Shown in pieces: positions 27,636 to 36,225 of a stretch of DNA of 64,000 nt (the first letter of the stretch is position 1; each line of letters begins with the position of its first letter). This DNA is from an uncultured Lachnospiraceae bacterium. Lineage in GTDB: Bacteria > Bacillota > Clostridia > Lachnospirales > Lachnospiraceae. The stretch is taken from assembly GCA_910588655.1 (NCBI GenBank), contig CAJUPJ010000002.1:62001-126000 (forward strand), in the 5' to 3' direction. The notes below the pieces were generated by a model. The model had not been told where the DNA came from. It did not search any database and worked only from the letters and a program-made list of their open reading frames with translations. The translations under genes were made by a program, and so were the position numbers.

Positions 27636-27905
27636 TGATGGGCTGGCAAATTCCAAATGTGCTTCCATGAAAAAGCTTTATGCACCATTGCGTGGTTTGT
27701 AAACGGGTTCAAGCGGGAGCGTGCTTGTTCATGGAAGGCACTTTGGATTTGCCAGCACATCCAGTAATGTAATTTTTAAACATCTCTTCTTATCTTAATG
27801 ACATTGTGCCATAGCGGAAGCGTGACCCTTTAATGGAATATTCTGGCATGGAGCGGAAACCGTCCATCCCTGCTACCCATAAACACCCCCAGCCACCCAG
27901 AACAC
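27636..27905. repeat. Second copy of the giant palindromic repeat (outer left arm missing)
   Basis: GCTGGCAAATTCCAAATG (27642-27659) with CTTCCATGAAAA is inverted at 27728-27756 as TTCATGGAAGGCACTTTGG and TTTGCCAGC. Then ATGACATTGTGCC and GGAAACCGTCC repeat the right arm of the 1033-1510 copy. The left outer module is absent. It fills the coaX-dusB gap; no gene is contained. Confidence 0.8.
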
Positions 27906-27942
27906 CTCACCCTTCCAGAAACTTATAAGGATGGATGTTATA

Positions 27943-28911
27943 ATGTATGGATTTAATATAGGCAATGTAAAGATTAACGGCAATTTAATATTAGGACCTA
28001 TGGCGGGAGTTACTGACCTGCCATTTCGTATTTTATGCAAGGAGCAGGGAGCAGATTTGCTTTATACAGAGATGATAAGCGCCAAAGGCATTTATTATAA
28101 CAATAAAAATACTGCAAAGCTCTGGGAAATTGACGAAGCAGAACACCCCATTGCATTACAGCTTTTTGGTTCAGAACCAGACCTTATGGCACTGGTTGCA
28201 TCAAGGATTGAAGAAAGGAATTTTGATATTCTTGATATTAATATGGGCTGCCCTGTACCAAAGGTTGTAAATAATGGTGAAGGTTCTGCGCTTATGAAAA
28301 ACCCGGAACTTGCAGGACAGATAATTAAATCTGTTTCCAAAGCAGTCAATAAACCTGTTACTGTAAAGATACGCAAAGGGTTTGACAGCAATAGTATTAA
28401 TGCAGCAGAATTTGCCATAATGGCAGAGGAAAACGGTGCTAAGGCAATAGCAGTACATGGCAGGACAAGGGAGCAGTATTATGGAGGAAGTGCTGACTGG
28501 GATATTATCAGGAAGGTTAAGGAAGCAGTCAGTATACCTGTTATTGCAAGCGGGGATATATCTGCTGCCGCAGATGCAGTAAAATGCATGGAAGAAACAG
28601 GCTGTGATGCACTTATGATTGCACGTGCTGCCAGGGGAAACCCCTGGATTTTCAAACAGGTTAAAGTATTTATGGAGACGGGGGAAATACTGCCAGAGCC
28701 TGGAATAGATGAAATTGCAGACATGGTATCCAGGCATGGCAGGATGCTTATGGATTTTAAGGGTGAATTAATGGGTATGCGTGAAATGCGCAAGCACGTA
28801 GCATGGTATACAACAGGATATAAACATTCAGCGTCATTAAGGCGCATGGCAAATAAGATTGAAACGTACAAGCAGCTTGAAGAGCTGTGTAAGATTATGA
28901 CTGGAGGATAA
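27943..28911 (+). CDS. dusB: tRNA-dihydrouridine synthase
   Basis: 322 aa from ATG 27943, with AAGGA about 11 bp upstream; ATG 27931 overlaps that site. FMN-dependent reductase that converts uridine to dihydrouridine in tRNA. GPMAGVTDLPFRILC, the catalytic-Cys motif NMGCPVPKVVNNGEGSALM, VHGRTREQYYGGSADWD and ASGDISAAADAV are classic. Stop is 3 bp before the next start, so the two are co-transcribed. Confidence 0.94.
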   Translation: MYGFNIGNVKINGNLILGPMAGVTDLPFRILCKEQGADLLYTEMISAKGIYYNNKNTAKLWEIDEAEHPIALQLFGSEPDLMALVASRIEERNFDILDINMGCPVPKVVNNGEGSALMKNPELAGQIIKSVSKAVNKPVTVKIRKGFDSNSINAAEFAIMAEENGAKAIAVHGRTREQYYGGSADWDIIRKVKEAVSIPVIASGDISAAADAVKCMEETGCDALMIARAARGNPWIFKQVKVFMETGEILPEPGIDEIADMVSRHGRMLMDFKGELMGMREMRKHVAWYTTGYKHSASLRRMANKIETYKQLEELCKIMTGG

Positions 28912-28914
28912 ATA

Positions 28915-30258
28915 ATGTGGGATAAATTTAAGAAATTAACAGTAGTAATGCTTATAGCAGCATTTATTTCAGGAACAGTTCCAGAAAGCATACTGCCACA
29001 GGCAGCATATGCCAGTGCAGCAGTACCACAGGTACAGGCATCAGCATATGTCGTTATGGACGCAAATTCAGGTGATGTCCTATATAAAAAGAGTATGAAT
29101 AAGAAAATATACCCTGCAAGTACAGTTAAACTTATGACTGCAATAGTGGCAATAGAAAATACAGACCTTGATAAAAGAGTTGTATTTACAAAGAATATGA
29201 GGAAAAAAGTCCCGTCAGATGCCTCAAAGCTGGATTTAAAACCAGGAACAGCATACACTGTAAAACAGTACCTGAATATGCTTTTAATTGGTTCAGATGC
29301 AGATTCTGCAATGGCACTGGCATCTGGTGCAGGCATATCATATAATAAATTTATCAGCCTTATGAACAGTACAGCTAAAAGCTATGGGATGTCCAAAACA
29401 AGTTTTGACAATCCAATGGGATTAGATACAGGCAACGGGTATAATAAAATGTATACTTCTGCTTATGATTTTGCAGTAATGGCAAGACATGCGATGTCAT
29501 ATGAGCTTATACGTAATATAGTTGCCAAAAGTACATATACAGTGCCAGCAAGAAAGGGAAAACCATCATTTAAAGTAAAAAATTCTAATGGTTTTTATTC
29601 TACATATAAGCTGAAAAACAAAGATTATAAAATTATAGGCTCTAAGACGGGTACAACACGTGCTGCAGGGCGTGTACTTATAGCAACAGCCAGGGACGAG
29701 GAAGGCCATGAGCTTATATGTGCATATTTTGGAGGAAACTCATCAGAAGCACTTTATAATGGAATAGAGAAACTGCTGGACTATACATTTAAGCAGTATT
29801 CAAATGATAATATAACACTTGCTGCCGGGTTCTGGGACACAAGGTTCAGAAGCAGTGAAAAGGTTATATGTAAACACGCAACATCAGGCGCAATACCTAT
29901 GCAGGCAAATGGCAAATTCAGCCCTGGATTAGTAAAAAATGCTGCCAGCACCACCAGTATTATAAATGGCATTTCCGGGCTGGAACTGGAGGCAGGCACT
30001 GAAGAAGCGCTTACAGTTGCGGGGCTTGCAGTTGCATATTATAATAGCAAAGGCATGGAAGCAGGAAGTGAAGAATTAACAGACGAAGAACTGGATATAA
30101 TAAGCTCCCTTGAAAATACAGGGAGTTTTAATATAAGTGAACAGAAGAAAATAGCAGGGCTTTATTTATCTGGTGCAATGGCAAATGTACAGATAAAAGA
30201 TGTAAACCACCAGATTACTAAAGAAGAAGCTGTATTAATAGCAGACCTGCTTACATAA
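28915..30258 (+). CDS. D-alanyl-D-alanine carboxypeptidase (low-MW PBP) with an atypical SxN motif
   Basis: 447 aa with a signal peptide (cleavage near AAYASA, residues 28-33). Catalytic SxxK is PASTVKLMTAI, KTG box is GSKTGTTRAAG. Where the family has SxN followed by Asp (SGND or SAND), this protein has SDAD at LLIGSDADSAMALA, so the Asn is Ala. Residues 300-447 form an extra C-terminal domain rich in helices, without a membrane anchor seen. It should trim stem peptides of peptidoglycan, unless the motif change has impaired it. Confidence 0.88.
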   Translation: MWDKFKKLTVVMLIAAFISGTVPESILPQAAYASAAVPQVQASAYVVMDANSGDVLYKKSMNKKIYPASTVKLMTAIVAIENTDLDKRVVFTKNMRKKVPSDASKLDLKPGTAYTVKQYLNMLLIGSDADSAMALASGAGISYNKFISLMNSTAKSYGMSKTSFDNPMGLDTGNGYNKMYTSAYDFAVMARHAMSYELIRNIVAKSTYTVPARKGKPSFKVKNSNGFYSTYKLKNKDYKIIGSKTGTTRAAGRVLIATARDEEGHELICAYFGGNSSEALYNGIEKLLDYTFKQYSNDNITLAAGFWDTRFRSSEKVICKHATSGAIPMQANGKFSPGLVKNAASTTSIINGISGLELEAGTEEALTVAGLAVAYYNSKGMEAGSEELTDEELDIISSLENTGSFNISEQKKIAGLYLSGAMANVQIKDVNHQITKEEAVLIADLLT

Positions 30259-30346
30259 ATACCAGGAAATAAAGTATAATAATACAAAACCTTTTATGGC
30301 GGTTTACTGGCTGTATAGTGGTATTCTTTAAGGAGGCAGATTTTAT

Positions 30347-31264
30347 ATGGTGTATGATGTAATAATTGTGGGTGGCGGGGCAGCAGGGCTTTCAGCCGCA
30401 CTTTATGCAGGAAGGGCAAGGCTTAAGGCTCTTGTAATTGAGAAGTTTAATATTACAGGAAGCCAGATAATATATACAAATGAAGTAGATAATTATCTTG
30501 GAATACCATCAGTTTCAGGTTTTGAGCTTGTTAATAAATTTAAGGAACATGCTACTGATGAGGCAGAATTTACAGAAGGTGAAGTTACAAGCATTACAAA
30601 AGAGGGTGGGATTTTTACTTTAGAGCTTGAGGACGGACGCAAAATAAAATCAAAGACAATTATAATAGCTACAGGGGCTGTCCACAATAAACTCGGGGTA
30701 AAAGGAGAAGAAGAGTTTACAGGAAAGGGTGTATCTTACTGTGCTACATGTGACGGAGCATTTTATAAAGGAAAAGATGTGGCAGTAGCAGGCGGCGGTG
30801 ATACAGCACTTTCAGAAGCCCTTTACCTTTCCAATATATGCAGGAAGGTATACCTAATCCATAGAAGGAATGAACTAAGGGGCAGCAAGGTATACCAGGA
30901 TAAAATTGCAGAAAAAGACAATATAGAGTTTACTGGCAATGTTATAATTGATGAAATAAGAGGGGATGGCAAAGTTTCTTCGTTATTTTACCATGATAAA
31001 GAGGACAATATAAAAAGAAAGCTTGATGTAGAAGGTGTATTTATAGCAATCGGCATGAAACCAGATACAGATATAGCCAAGGGACTTGCTGGCATGGATA
31101 ATTATGGCTATATAATAGCAGGAGAGGACGGCAGGACAGATACAGCAGGGCTTTTTGCAGCAGGTGATATACGCCAGAAGAATTTAAGGCAGTTAATAAC
31201 AGCAGTATCAGACGGGGCAAACTGTGTTGCATCTGTAGAAGAGTACCTTAATACATTAAAATAG
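30347..31264 (+). CDS. trxB: Thioredoxin-disulfide reductase
   Basis: 305 aa, usual length. FAD site VGGGAAGLSAALYAGRA, redox CATCDGAFYKG (CxxC), NADPH site VAGGGDTALSEALYL with HRRNELRGS, and AAGDIRQKNLRQLITA. RBS AAGGAGG. No thioredoxin gene is adjacent. Confidence 0.96.
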   Translation: MVYDVIIVGGGAAGLSAALYAGRARLKALVIEKFNITGSQIIYTNEVDNYLGIPSVSGFELVNKFKEHATDEAEFTEGEVTSITKEGGIFTLELEDGRKIKSKTIIIATGAVHNKLGVKGEEEFTGKGVSYCATCDGAFYKGKDVAVAGGGDTALSEALYLSNICRKVYLIHRRNELRGSKVYQDKIAEKDNIEFTGNVIIDEIRGDGKVSSLFYHDKEDNIKRKLDVEGVFIAIGMKPDTDIAKGLAGMDNYGYIIAGEDGRTDTAGLFAAGDIRQKNLRQLITAVSDGANCVASVEEYLNTLK

Positions 31265-31297
31265 CAGGAAGTCTTGTTTTTTCCTGGCAGTTGTAAA

Positions 31298-31334
31298 ACA
31301 GCATGAAGGATATATTCCCTCATGCTGCTTTTTT
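31298..31334. terminator. Terminator between trxB and pdxT (convergent)
   Basis: AGCATGA (31300-31306) pairs with TCATGCT (31320-31326), with extra pairs inside, followed by GCTTTTTTA. Confidence 0.75.
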
Positions 31335-31349
31335 ACACATACTGCTTTT

Positions 31350-31907
31350 TTACATTTCCATAAACATTTTATGCAGCCTGTAATCATTACAAAGCTCAGG
31401 ATGGAATGAAAGCCCAAGCTGGTTTTTATATCTGGCGGCTGTTATTTTGCCATCGGTTTCTGCCAGCACATCAACACCACTGGCAGCACTTTCAATATAA
31501 GGTGCACGTATAAATTCCATTGGAAAAGTGCCAATGCCTTTTATTTCACCATCACAGTGGAAGCTTCCAAGCTGCCTCCCATATGCATTGCGTTTTACAG
31601 TTACAGGAAGTGTCTGGAAATATGCCCTTGTGTCATTAGAAATACTTTCTGCAAGAAGTATAAGCCCGGCACATGTACCAAGTACAGGCATCCCGTTTTC
31701 TATTTTTTCTTTAAGTGTATCAAACATTCCAAGGTCTTTTAATAGCTTGCCCTGTACAGTGCTTTCACCGCCAGGCAGCACGAGCCTGTCAAAATGCCTG
31801 TCTAAATCACTTTTTTGGCGCAGTTCTATAGTATCTGCACCAAGTTCCTTAAATATCTGTTCATGCTCAATAAATGCCCCCTGGACGGCAAGTATGCCTA
31901 TTACCAT
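31350..31907 (-). CDS. pdxT: Pyridoxal 5'-phosphate synthase glutaminase subunit
   Basis: 185 aa from ATG 31907, directly after AAGGAGG; a longer frame to 32006 overlaps pdxS. Releases ammonia from glutamine for PdxS. Class I-type triad: nucleophile GTCAGLILLA, oxyanion LVLPGGESTVQGK, and His/Glu in SFHPEL. Starts 10 bp after the pdxS stop. Confidence 0.96.
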   Translation of the reverse strand: MVIGILAVQGAFIEHEQIFKELGADTIELRQKSDLDRHFDRLVLPGGESTVQGKLLKDLGMFDTLKEKIENGMPVLGTCAGLILLAESISNDTRAYFQTLPVTVKRNAYGRQLGSFHCDGEIKGIGTFPMEFIRAPYIESAASGVDVLAETDGKITAARYKNQLGLSFHPELCNDYRLHKMFMEM

Positions 31908-31917
31908 AAGTGCCTCC

Positions 31918-32793
31918 TTAAATCCCGCGTTCAGCCATAAGCAGGGTGATTTCATCTTTATTAATGCCAACCATAGCTTCACCAAGGTTTTTAGAAAGTT
32001 CTGCAATCATTTTTGCATCTTTATAGTTAGTAACAGCTTTTACAATAGCTTCAGCCCTTTTTGCAGGGTCGCCGGACTTAAATATGCCAGAACCTACAAA
32101 AACACCGTCAGCACCAAGCTGCATCATAAGTGCAGCGTCCGCAGGAGTAGCAACACCGCCGGCAGCAAAGTTTACTACAGGGAGTTTCCCGTTATCATGT
32201 ACATACTGTACAAGGTCATAAGGGACTTGCAGCTCTTTGGCTTCATTAAAGAGTTCATCTTCACGCATAGCAGTAATTTTGGCGATTGCACTGTTCATCA
32301 TGCGCATATGGCTTACAGCCTGCACAACATCACCAGTCCCTGGCTCACCTTTAGTCCTTATCATTGCAGCACCTTCATTAATACGCCTTAAAGCTTCACC
32401 AAGGTTTTTAGCGCCACATACAAAAGGTACTTTAAAACGTGTCTTGTCAATATGGAAAATATCATCGGCAGGTGAGAGGACTTCACTTTCATCAATATAA
32501 TCAATTTCTATAGCTTCAAGTACCTGTGCTTCAACAAAATGTCCTATCCTGCATTTTGCCATAACAGGTATAGAAACAGCTTCCTGTATTCCATTAATCA
32601 TAGCAGGGTCACTCATACGTGAAACACCGCCTGCTGCGCGTATATCCGCAGGAATACGTTCAAGTGCCATAACAGCACATGCCCCTGCTTCTTCTGCAAT
32701 CTTAGCCTGTTCAGGTGTGGTAACATCCATAATAACCCCGCCTTTAAGCATCTGTGCAAGTTCCCTGTTAAGTGCATATTGTTTCTGGTCCAT
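31918..32793 (-). CDS. pdxS: Pyridoxal 5'-phosphate synthase lyase subunit
   Basis: 291 aa from ATG 32793 after TGGAGGT; an in-frame TTG at 32808 overlaps the RBS. Makes PLP from ribose 5-phosphate, glyceraldehyde 3-phosphate and ammonia. VTTPEQAKIAEEAGACAVM, ADIRAAGGVSRMSDP, IDESEVLSPAD and NFAAGGVATPADAALMM are the conserved barrel segments with the active lysines. First gene of pdxS-pdxT, divergent from a PdxR-like regulator. Confidence 0.98.
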   Translation of the reverse strand: MDQKQYALNRELAQMLKGGVIMDVTTPEQAKIAEEAGACAVMALERIPADIRAAGGVSRMSDPAMINGIQEAVSIPVMAKCRIGHFVEAQVLEAIEIDYIDESEVLSPADDIFHIDKTRFKVPFVCGAKNLGEALRRINEGAAMIRTKGEPGTGDVVQAVSHMRMMNSAIAKITAMREDELFNEAKELQVPYDLVQYVHDNGKLPVVNFAAGGVATPADAALMMQLGADGVFVGSGIFKSGDPAKRAEAIVKAVTNYKDAKMIAELSKNLGEAMVGINKDEITLLMAERGI

Positions 32794-32882
32794 ATCCAAT
32801 ACCTCCAAATTTTAAATATTTCCAGCCACATAAGTGGAAAATTTCTATTTACTAAAAGAACATATTAAATTATAATCAAAAT

Positions 32883-32917
32883 TGGCTATATCAAAATACC
32901 CAGAATAAATATAGCCA
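32883..32917. promoter_or_regulatory. Candidate PdxR operator between pdxS and pdxR
   Basis: TGGCTATAT (32883-32891) and ATATAGCCA (32909-32917) form a perfect 9-bp dyad with a 17-bp centre in the 153-bp divergent spacer. GntR/MocR proteins bind such sites. Binding is inferred. Confidence 0.6.
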
Positions 32918-32946
32918 GTAATACCAGATTATAAAGGAGAAACAGT

Positions 32947-34404
32947 ATGCTGACATATTCTTTTGCAAATACAGGGTCAGAACCACTTTACCTGCATTTA
33001 TATAAATGCATTAAAAATGATATACTGGATGGTGTTTTACTGTCTGGAACTAAACTTCCGTCTAAAAGGAGTTTTGCCAAAAATCTGGGTATAAGCAATA
33101 TTACAGTAGAGAATGCTTATGCACAGTTACAGGCAGAAGGATTTATTTATTCAATTCCCAAAAAAGGATTTTATATAACAGGGCTTCCAGAAAACATGCC
33201 AGTAAACAGGAGGGAACATATTAACCATGAGGCAGGCTGGATTGAAGCAGGAAGTATAATGGAAGAGGAAAGCCAGTGTAAAATTGACCTTGTAAGTAAT
33301 ATGACACCACCAGCTAATTTTCCTTTTTCAATATGGGCTAAACTGATGAGGGAAATAATATCTGAAAAAAGCAGCGAACTAATGAAAAAATCCCCCTGGG
33401 GCGGGATAATGGAGCTGCGCAGTGCCATAAGCATGCATCTGAAACAGTTCCGCAATATGGATATAGCACCAGAGCAGATAATAACAGGGGCAGGTACAGA
33501 ATATCTTTATACACTTATAATACAGCTTTTAGGATATGATAAAGTTTATGCTGTAGAAAACCCTGGTTATAAAAAGGTAGCACAGATATATAAAAGTAAT
33601 AATGTTGCATGTGAATATATACCAGTTGGCAGTTCAGGCATAGTTATAGAGGAACTGGAGAAGCGCAATGCAGATGTAGCGCATATTTCCCCGTCGCACC
33701 ATTACCCCACTGGTATAATAACACCTGTCAGCAGGCGTTATGAAATACTTGCATGGGCTTCAAGGAAGAAAGGACGTTATATTATAGAAGACGATTATGA
33801 CTCTGAATTCAGGCTGGAAGGAAAGCCAGTTCCAACACTCCAGGGAATTGATATAATGGAAAGTGTTATATATATTAATACATTTACAAAAAGCCTTGCC
33901 CCTACAATAAGGATAAGTTATATGGTGCTGCCCTGGAAGCTGCTTAAGGAATTCCATGCTAAATTAAGCTTTTATTCCTGTACAGTATCAAACTTTGAAC
34001 AATATACGCTTGCAAGGTTTATAAACAATGGGTATTTTGAGAAACATATAAACCGTATGAGAAATTATTACAGGAATGTGCGCGACAGTCTTATGGATGA
34101 AATTAAAAAGAGCAGGCTTTCGGATATATGCGAAATATCAGAAGAAGGCTCAGGGCTTCATTTCCTGCTAAAAATCCATACAGAAATACCAGATAATGAG
34201 TATGTGGAAACCTGCAGGCAGAATAATATTAATGTATCATGCCTTTCCCAGTATTATATGGAAGATAATACACAGGCGGGAGCAGGCATGGACAGCTGTA
34301 ATAACAGGCAGCATATTATAATAATGAATTATTCAGGAATAAGAATGGAAGATGTGGAAGAAACAGTAAGTTTATTATGCAAATCATCTGGAATTACAGA
34401 TTAG
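32947..34404 (+). CDS. pdxR: MocR/PdxR-like regulator: GntR winged helix fused to a PLP aminotransferase-like domain
   Basis: 485 aa. Residues 1-75 are a GntR HTH (LHLYKCIKNDILDGVLLSG, LPSKRSFAKNLGISNITVENAYAQL). Residues 110-480 are a class I aminotransferase-like domain with YIIEDDYDSEFRLEG, the PLP Lys in YINTFTKSLAPTIRISYM and a C-terminal Arg in NYSGIRMEDVEE. In the MocR family PLP binding changes DNA binding; PdxR usually controls pdxST, and it is divergent from them here. Family firm, target inferred. Confidence 0.92.
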   Translation: MLTYSFANTGSEPLYLHLYKCIKNDILDGVLLSGTKLPSKRSFAKNLGISNITVENAYAQLQAEGFIYSIPKKGFYITGLPENMPVNRREHINHEAGWIEAGSIMEEESQCKIDLVSNMTPPANFPFSIWAKLMREIISEKSSELMKKSPWGGIMELRSAISMHLKQFRNMDIAPEQIITGAGTEYLYTLIIQLLGYDKVYAVENPGYKKVAQIYKSNNVACEYIPVGSSGIVIEELEKRNADVAHISPSHHYPTGIITPVSRRYEILAWASRKKGRYIIEDDYDSEFRLEGKPVPTLQGIDIMESVIYINTFTKSLAPTIRISYMVLPWKLLKEFHAKLSFYSCTVSNFEQYTLARFINNGYFEKHINRMRNYYRNVRDSLMDEIKKSRLSDICEISEEGSGLHFLLKIHTEIPDNEYVETCRQNNINVSCLSQYYMEDNTQAGAGMDSCNNRQHIIIMNYSGIRMEDVEETVSLLCKSSGITD

Positions 34405-34507
34405 GGGGTTACAGGAGGCCTTTCCAAATCACTTGTTTTTTATTATCTTCTTTTGTATAATAACAGATGGACATACACTCAACATAAAGAAAGGCGGGAT
34501 ACAAATT

Positions 34508-34936
34508 TTGAAAAAATTTTTAGAAGAATTTAAACAGTTTGCATTACGTGGCAATGTTATGGACTTAGCAGTCGGTGTTATTATAGGTGCAGCATTCCAG
34601 AATATTGTTACAGCGCTTACAGAAGATGTTATTAACCCAATAATCAACTGTATTGGCAAAACAGAGATTGGCGGCTCAATCCAGATTTTTAATACCGGGC
34701 AATACATCAGCTATGGGGATTTTATTACTTCAGTCATTAATTTTATTATTATGGCATTTGTAATTTTCCTGTTAATGAAAGGCATTAACAAATTTATGTC
34801 AATTGGGAAGAAAGAAGAAGCCCCGGCTGCTCCTGTAACCAAAAAGTGTCCTTATTGTTTAAGTGAAATACATATTGATGCAGTAAAATGTCCACACTGC
34901 ACTTCAAGCTTACTTGAAGAACAGCCTGTAACATAA
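34508..34936 (+). CDS. mscL: MscL mechanosensitive channel with a C-terminal zinc ribbon
   Basis: 143 aa from TTG 34508 (LKKFLEEFKQFALRGNVMDL), with AAAGGCGGG at 34489-34497; the upstream ATG at 34433 gives an atypical extension. TM1 with NVMDLAVGVIIGAAFQNIV and TM2 FITSVINFIIMAFVIFLLMKG form the channel that opens under hypo-osmotic stress. After residue 110 a CPYCLSEIHIDAVKCPHC zinc ribbon replaces the usual charged cytoplasmic helix end. Function of this tail is unknown. Confidence 0.93.
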   Translation: MKKFLEEFKQFALRGNVMDLAVGVIIGAAFQNIVTALTEDVINPIINCIGKTEIGGSIQIFNTGQYISYGDFITSVINFIIMAFVIFLLMKGINKFMSIGKKEEAPAAPVTKKCPYCLSEIHIDAVKCPHCTSSLLEEQPVT

Positions 34937-34940
34937 AACC

Positions 34941-35303
34941 TTAATTATTACGCTTTGCCAGAAGGCCAGCTATTTCAAGCAGTAATTTTTTGTCACTCTG
35001 GGATATATCCATTGTCTTTGTACCAAGCTGCAGGTCTATGCCATACCCGTTATTTTCAGAAAAGCTATATTCTCCAGAAGTCCCAGGGTTTGTATTAAAT
35101 TGTCCCCATAATATATCATTAGGGGTAGTATTAAGCGCATTGCATATATTGACTAGTGCTTCAATTGACATTTTAGCACTGCCGCCCTCAATATGTGATA
35201 TATGTACTGTAGACAGGTTTGTCATTTCTGCAAGCTGTGCCTGTGTCAGTTTAATATTTTTTCTGCTGTTTTTAATATTCAGCCCAAGTAATTTTAAATC
35301 CAT
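34941..35303 (-). CDS. XRE-family helix-turn-helix protein
   Basis: 120 aa. HTH at residues 8-62: LNIKNSRKNIKLTQAQLAEMTNLSTVHISHIE plus ALVNICNALNTTPNDILWG. The C-terminal 50 residues are polar and unfamiliar. Convergent with mscL (4 bp gap). No obvious target; the gene directly upstream on the same strand is the decayed ImmA/IrrE peptidase, whose natural partner is an XRE protein. Confidence 0.85.
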   Translation of the reverse strand: MDLKLLGLNIKNSRKNIKLTQAQLAEMTNLSTVHISHIEGGSAKMSIEALVNICNALNTTPNDILWGQFNTNPGTSGEYSFSENNGYGIDLQLGTKTMDISQSDKKLLLEIAGLLAKRNN

Positions 35304-35499
35304 TATTGCCCCCAGAATATGATTTTTACTATAAGTAGAAATTTGCGTTTAATATCCTGGTTAATAAGATAGCAATAATATTTTAAAACATAAATAAATT
35401 AATACAGATATATTGCCTTATTAAGGCAAATTTTCTATAATTTTTTGTAAAATTATTGCAGAATATGCAAATTATCCTAATGTACAATTATACATTAAT
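35304..35499. other. Intergenic AT-rich stretch before the XRE gene
   Basis: About 200 bp between the XRE gene start and the hairpin at 35500. No ORF or repeat copy is seen; it should hold the XRE gene promoter on the minus strand. Confidence 0.35.
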
Positions 35500-35546
35500 A
35501 AACCCCTGTAAAGGAACTTTTAATTTGTGTTCCTTTACAGGGGTTT
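35500..35546 (-). terminator. Strong hairpin at the 3' end of the ImmA/IrrE remnant
   Basis: AAACCCCTGTAAAGGAAC (35500-35517) and its exact reverse complement (35529-35546) form an 18-bp perfect stem with an 11-nt loop, 14 bp beyond the remnant stop codon. The T tract on the minus strand is short. Confidence 0.65.
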
Positions 35547-35559
35547 ACTGGGCGCTGTT

Positions 35560-35974
35560 TTATTGTTTTTCCAGTTTTTTATTATTTACAACGTAATTAT
35601 ATTTACTAAATGTATTATAATTAATATACTCTTCTTTTTGTAACCTGCCTATAACAGTATATAGCATTACATTCTGTGAGGAGGCATATTCTGTGATTGC
35701 TTTCAGGGTTTAAAAGCATATTTGCAGCAAAAGCGTCTGCTGCTTTTTCTTTATCATAATCATTGCCACTATCTATAAATTTTGTCGTTTTTTCTATATC
35801 TCCATTGACAATATGCCCTATTTCGTGGAATAAAGAAAACCAGAAAATATCTGCAAATGAACCTCTTATAGTTTGGTGATATATGTAATGAATACCATAT
35901 TTGTCTGTATCCTTTAAATTGTTTATATGTTTTTTTACTGTTCTTACCAGTCCGGCAGCAGACCACCTTCTAAA
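35560..35974 (-). pseudogene. Decayed ImmA/IrrE-type zinc metallopeptidase
   Basis: On the minus strand a frame after the TAA at 35975 reads WSAAGLVRTVKKHINNLKD, then FADIFWFSLFHEIGHIVNGD with the HExxH zinc motif, and EKAADAFAANMLLNPES. The frame breaks near 35700; another frame continues AITEYASSQNVMLYTVIGRL and QKEEYINYN to a stop at 35560. The N-terminal HTH and start codon are gone. Such peptidases usually act with an XRE regulator in toxin-antitoxin or phage-induction switches. Confidence 0.8.
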
Positions 35975-35990
35975 TTAACCAATTGGTTAA
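35975..35990. promoter_or_regulatory. Perfect 16-bp palindrome, likely old XRE operator
   Basis: TTAACCAATTGGTTAA is a perfect dyad. A near copy (TAACCAATCTGGTTA) lies at 36249-36263 beyond an inserted element. Paired sites of this form are typical for XRE repressors; binding is inferred. Confidence 0.55.
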
Positions 35991-36035
35991 TTGTATTTTA
36001 CTTTTTTTAGTACAGAAGTCAAGGCTTTATTATAA

Positions 36036-36225
36036 CACGTCCGTTTCATAAATTACTGTACAATAAAATGTATGCAGGACAATTTACAGTTATCTGGTGT
36101 CTGGGTGGATTGGAGAACGGACGGTTTCCCTTGCCATTATAAACCTAAAAACCTGGAATAACAGGATAACTGTACATTATCCCATATCCAGTTTTTTATA
36201 TGTGGAAATTTATGAAACGGACGTG
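36036..36225. mobile_element. 190-bp MITE-like element with perfect 19-bp terminal inverted repeats
   Basis: CACGTCCGTTTCATAAATT (36036-36054) is repeated exactly in reverse complement at 36207-36225. Flanks are TTATTATAA (36027-36035) and ATATTATAA (36226-36234), 8 of 9 identical, as for a target duplication. The interior holds the outer-arm module of the palindromic family (TTTACAGTTATCTGGTGT, ACGGACGGTTT) and GGATAACTGTACATTATCC. No coding capacity. Confidence 0.75.

Noticed and set aside
28479..29336. 285-aa minus-strand ORF
   Set aside because: Spans parts of dusB and the carboxypeptidase in antisense; both have full family motifs on the plus strand.
31528..32391. 287-aa plus-strand ORF over pdxT/pdxS
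   Set aside because: Antisense to two well-conserved genes; no domain or RBS.
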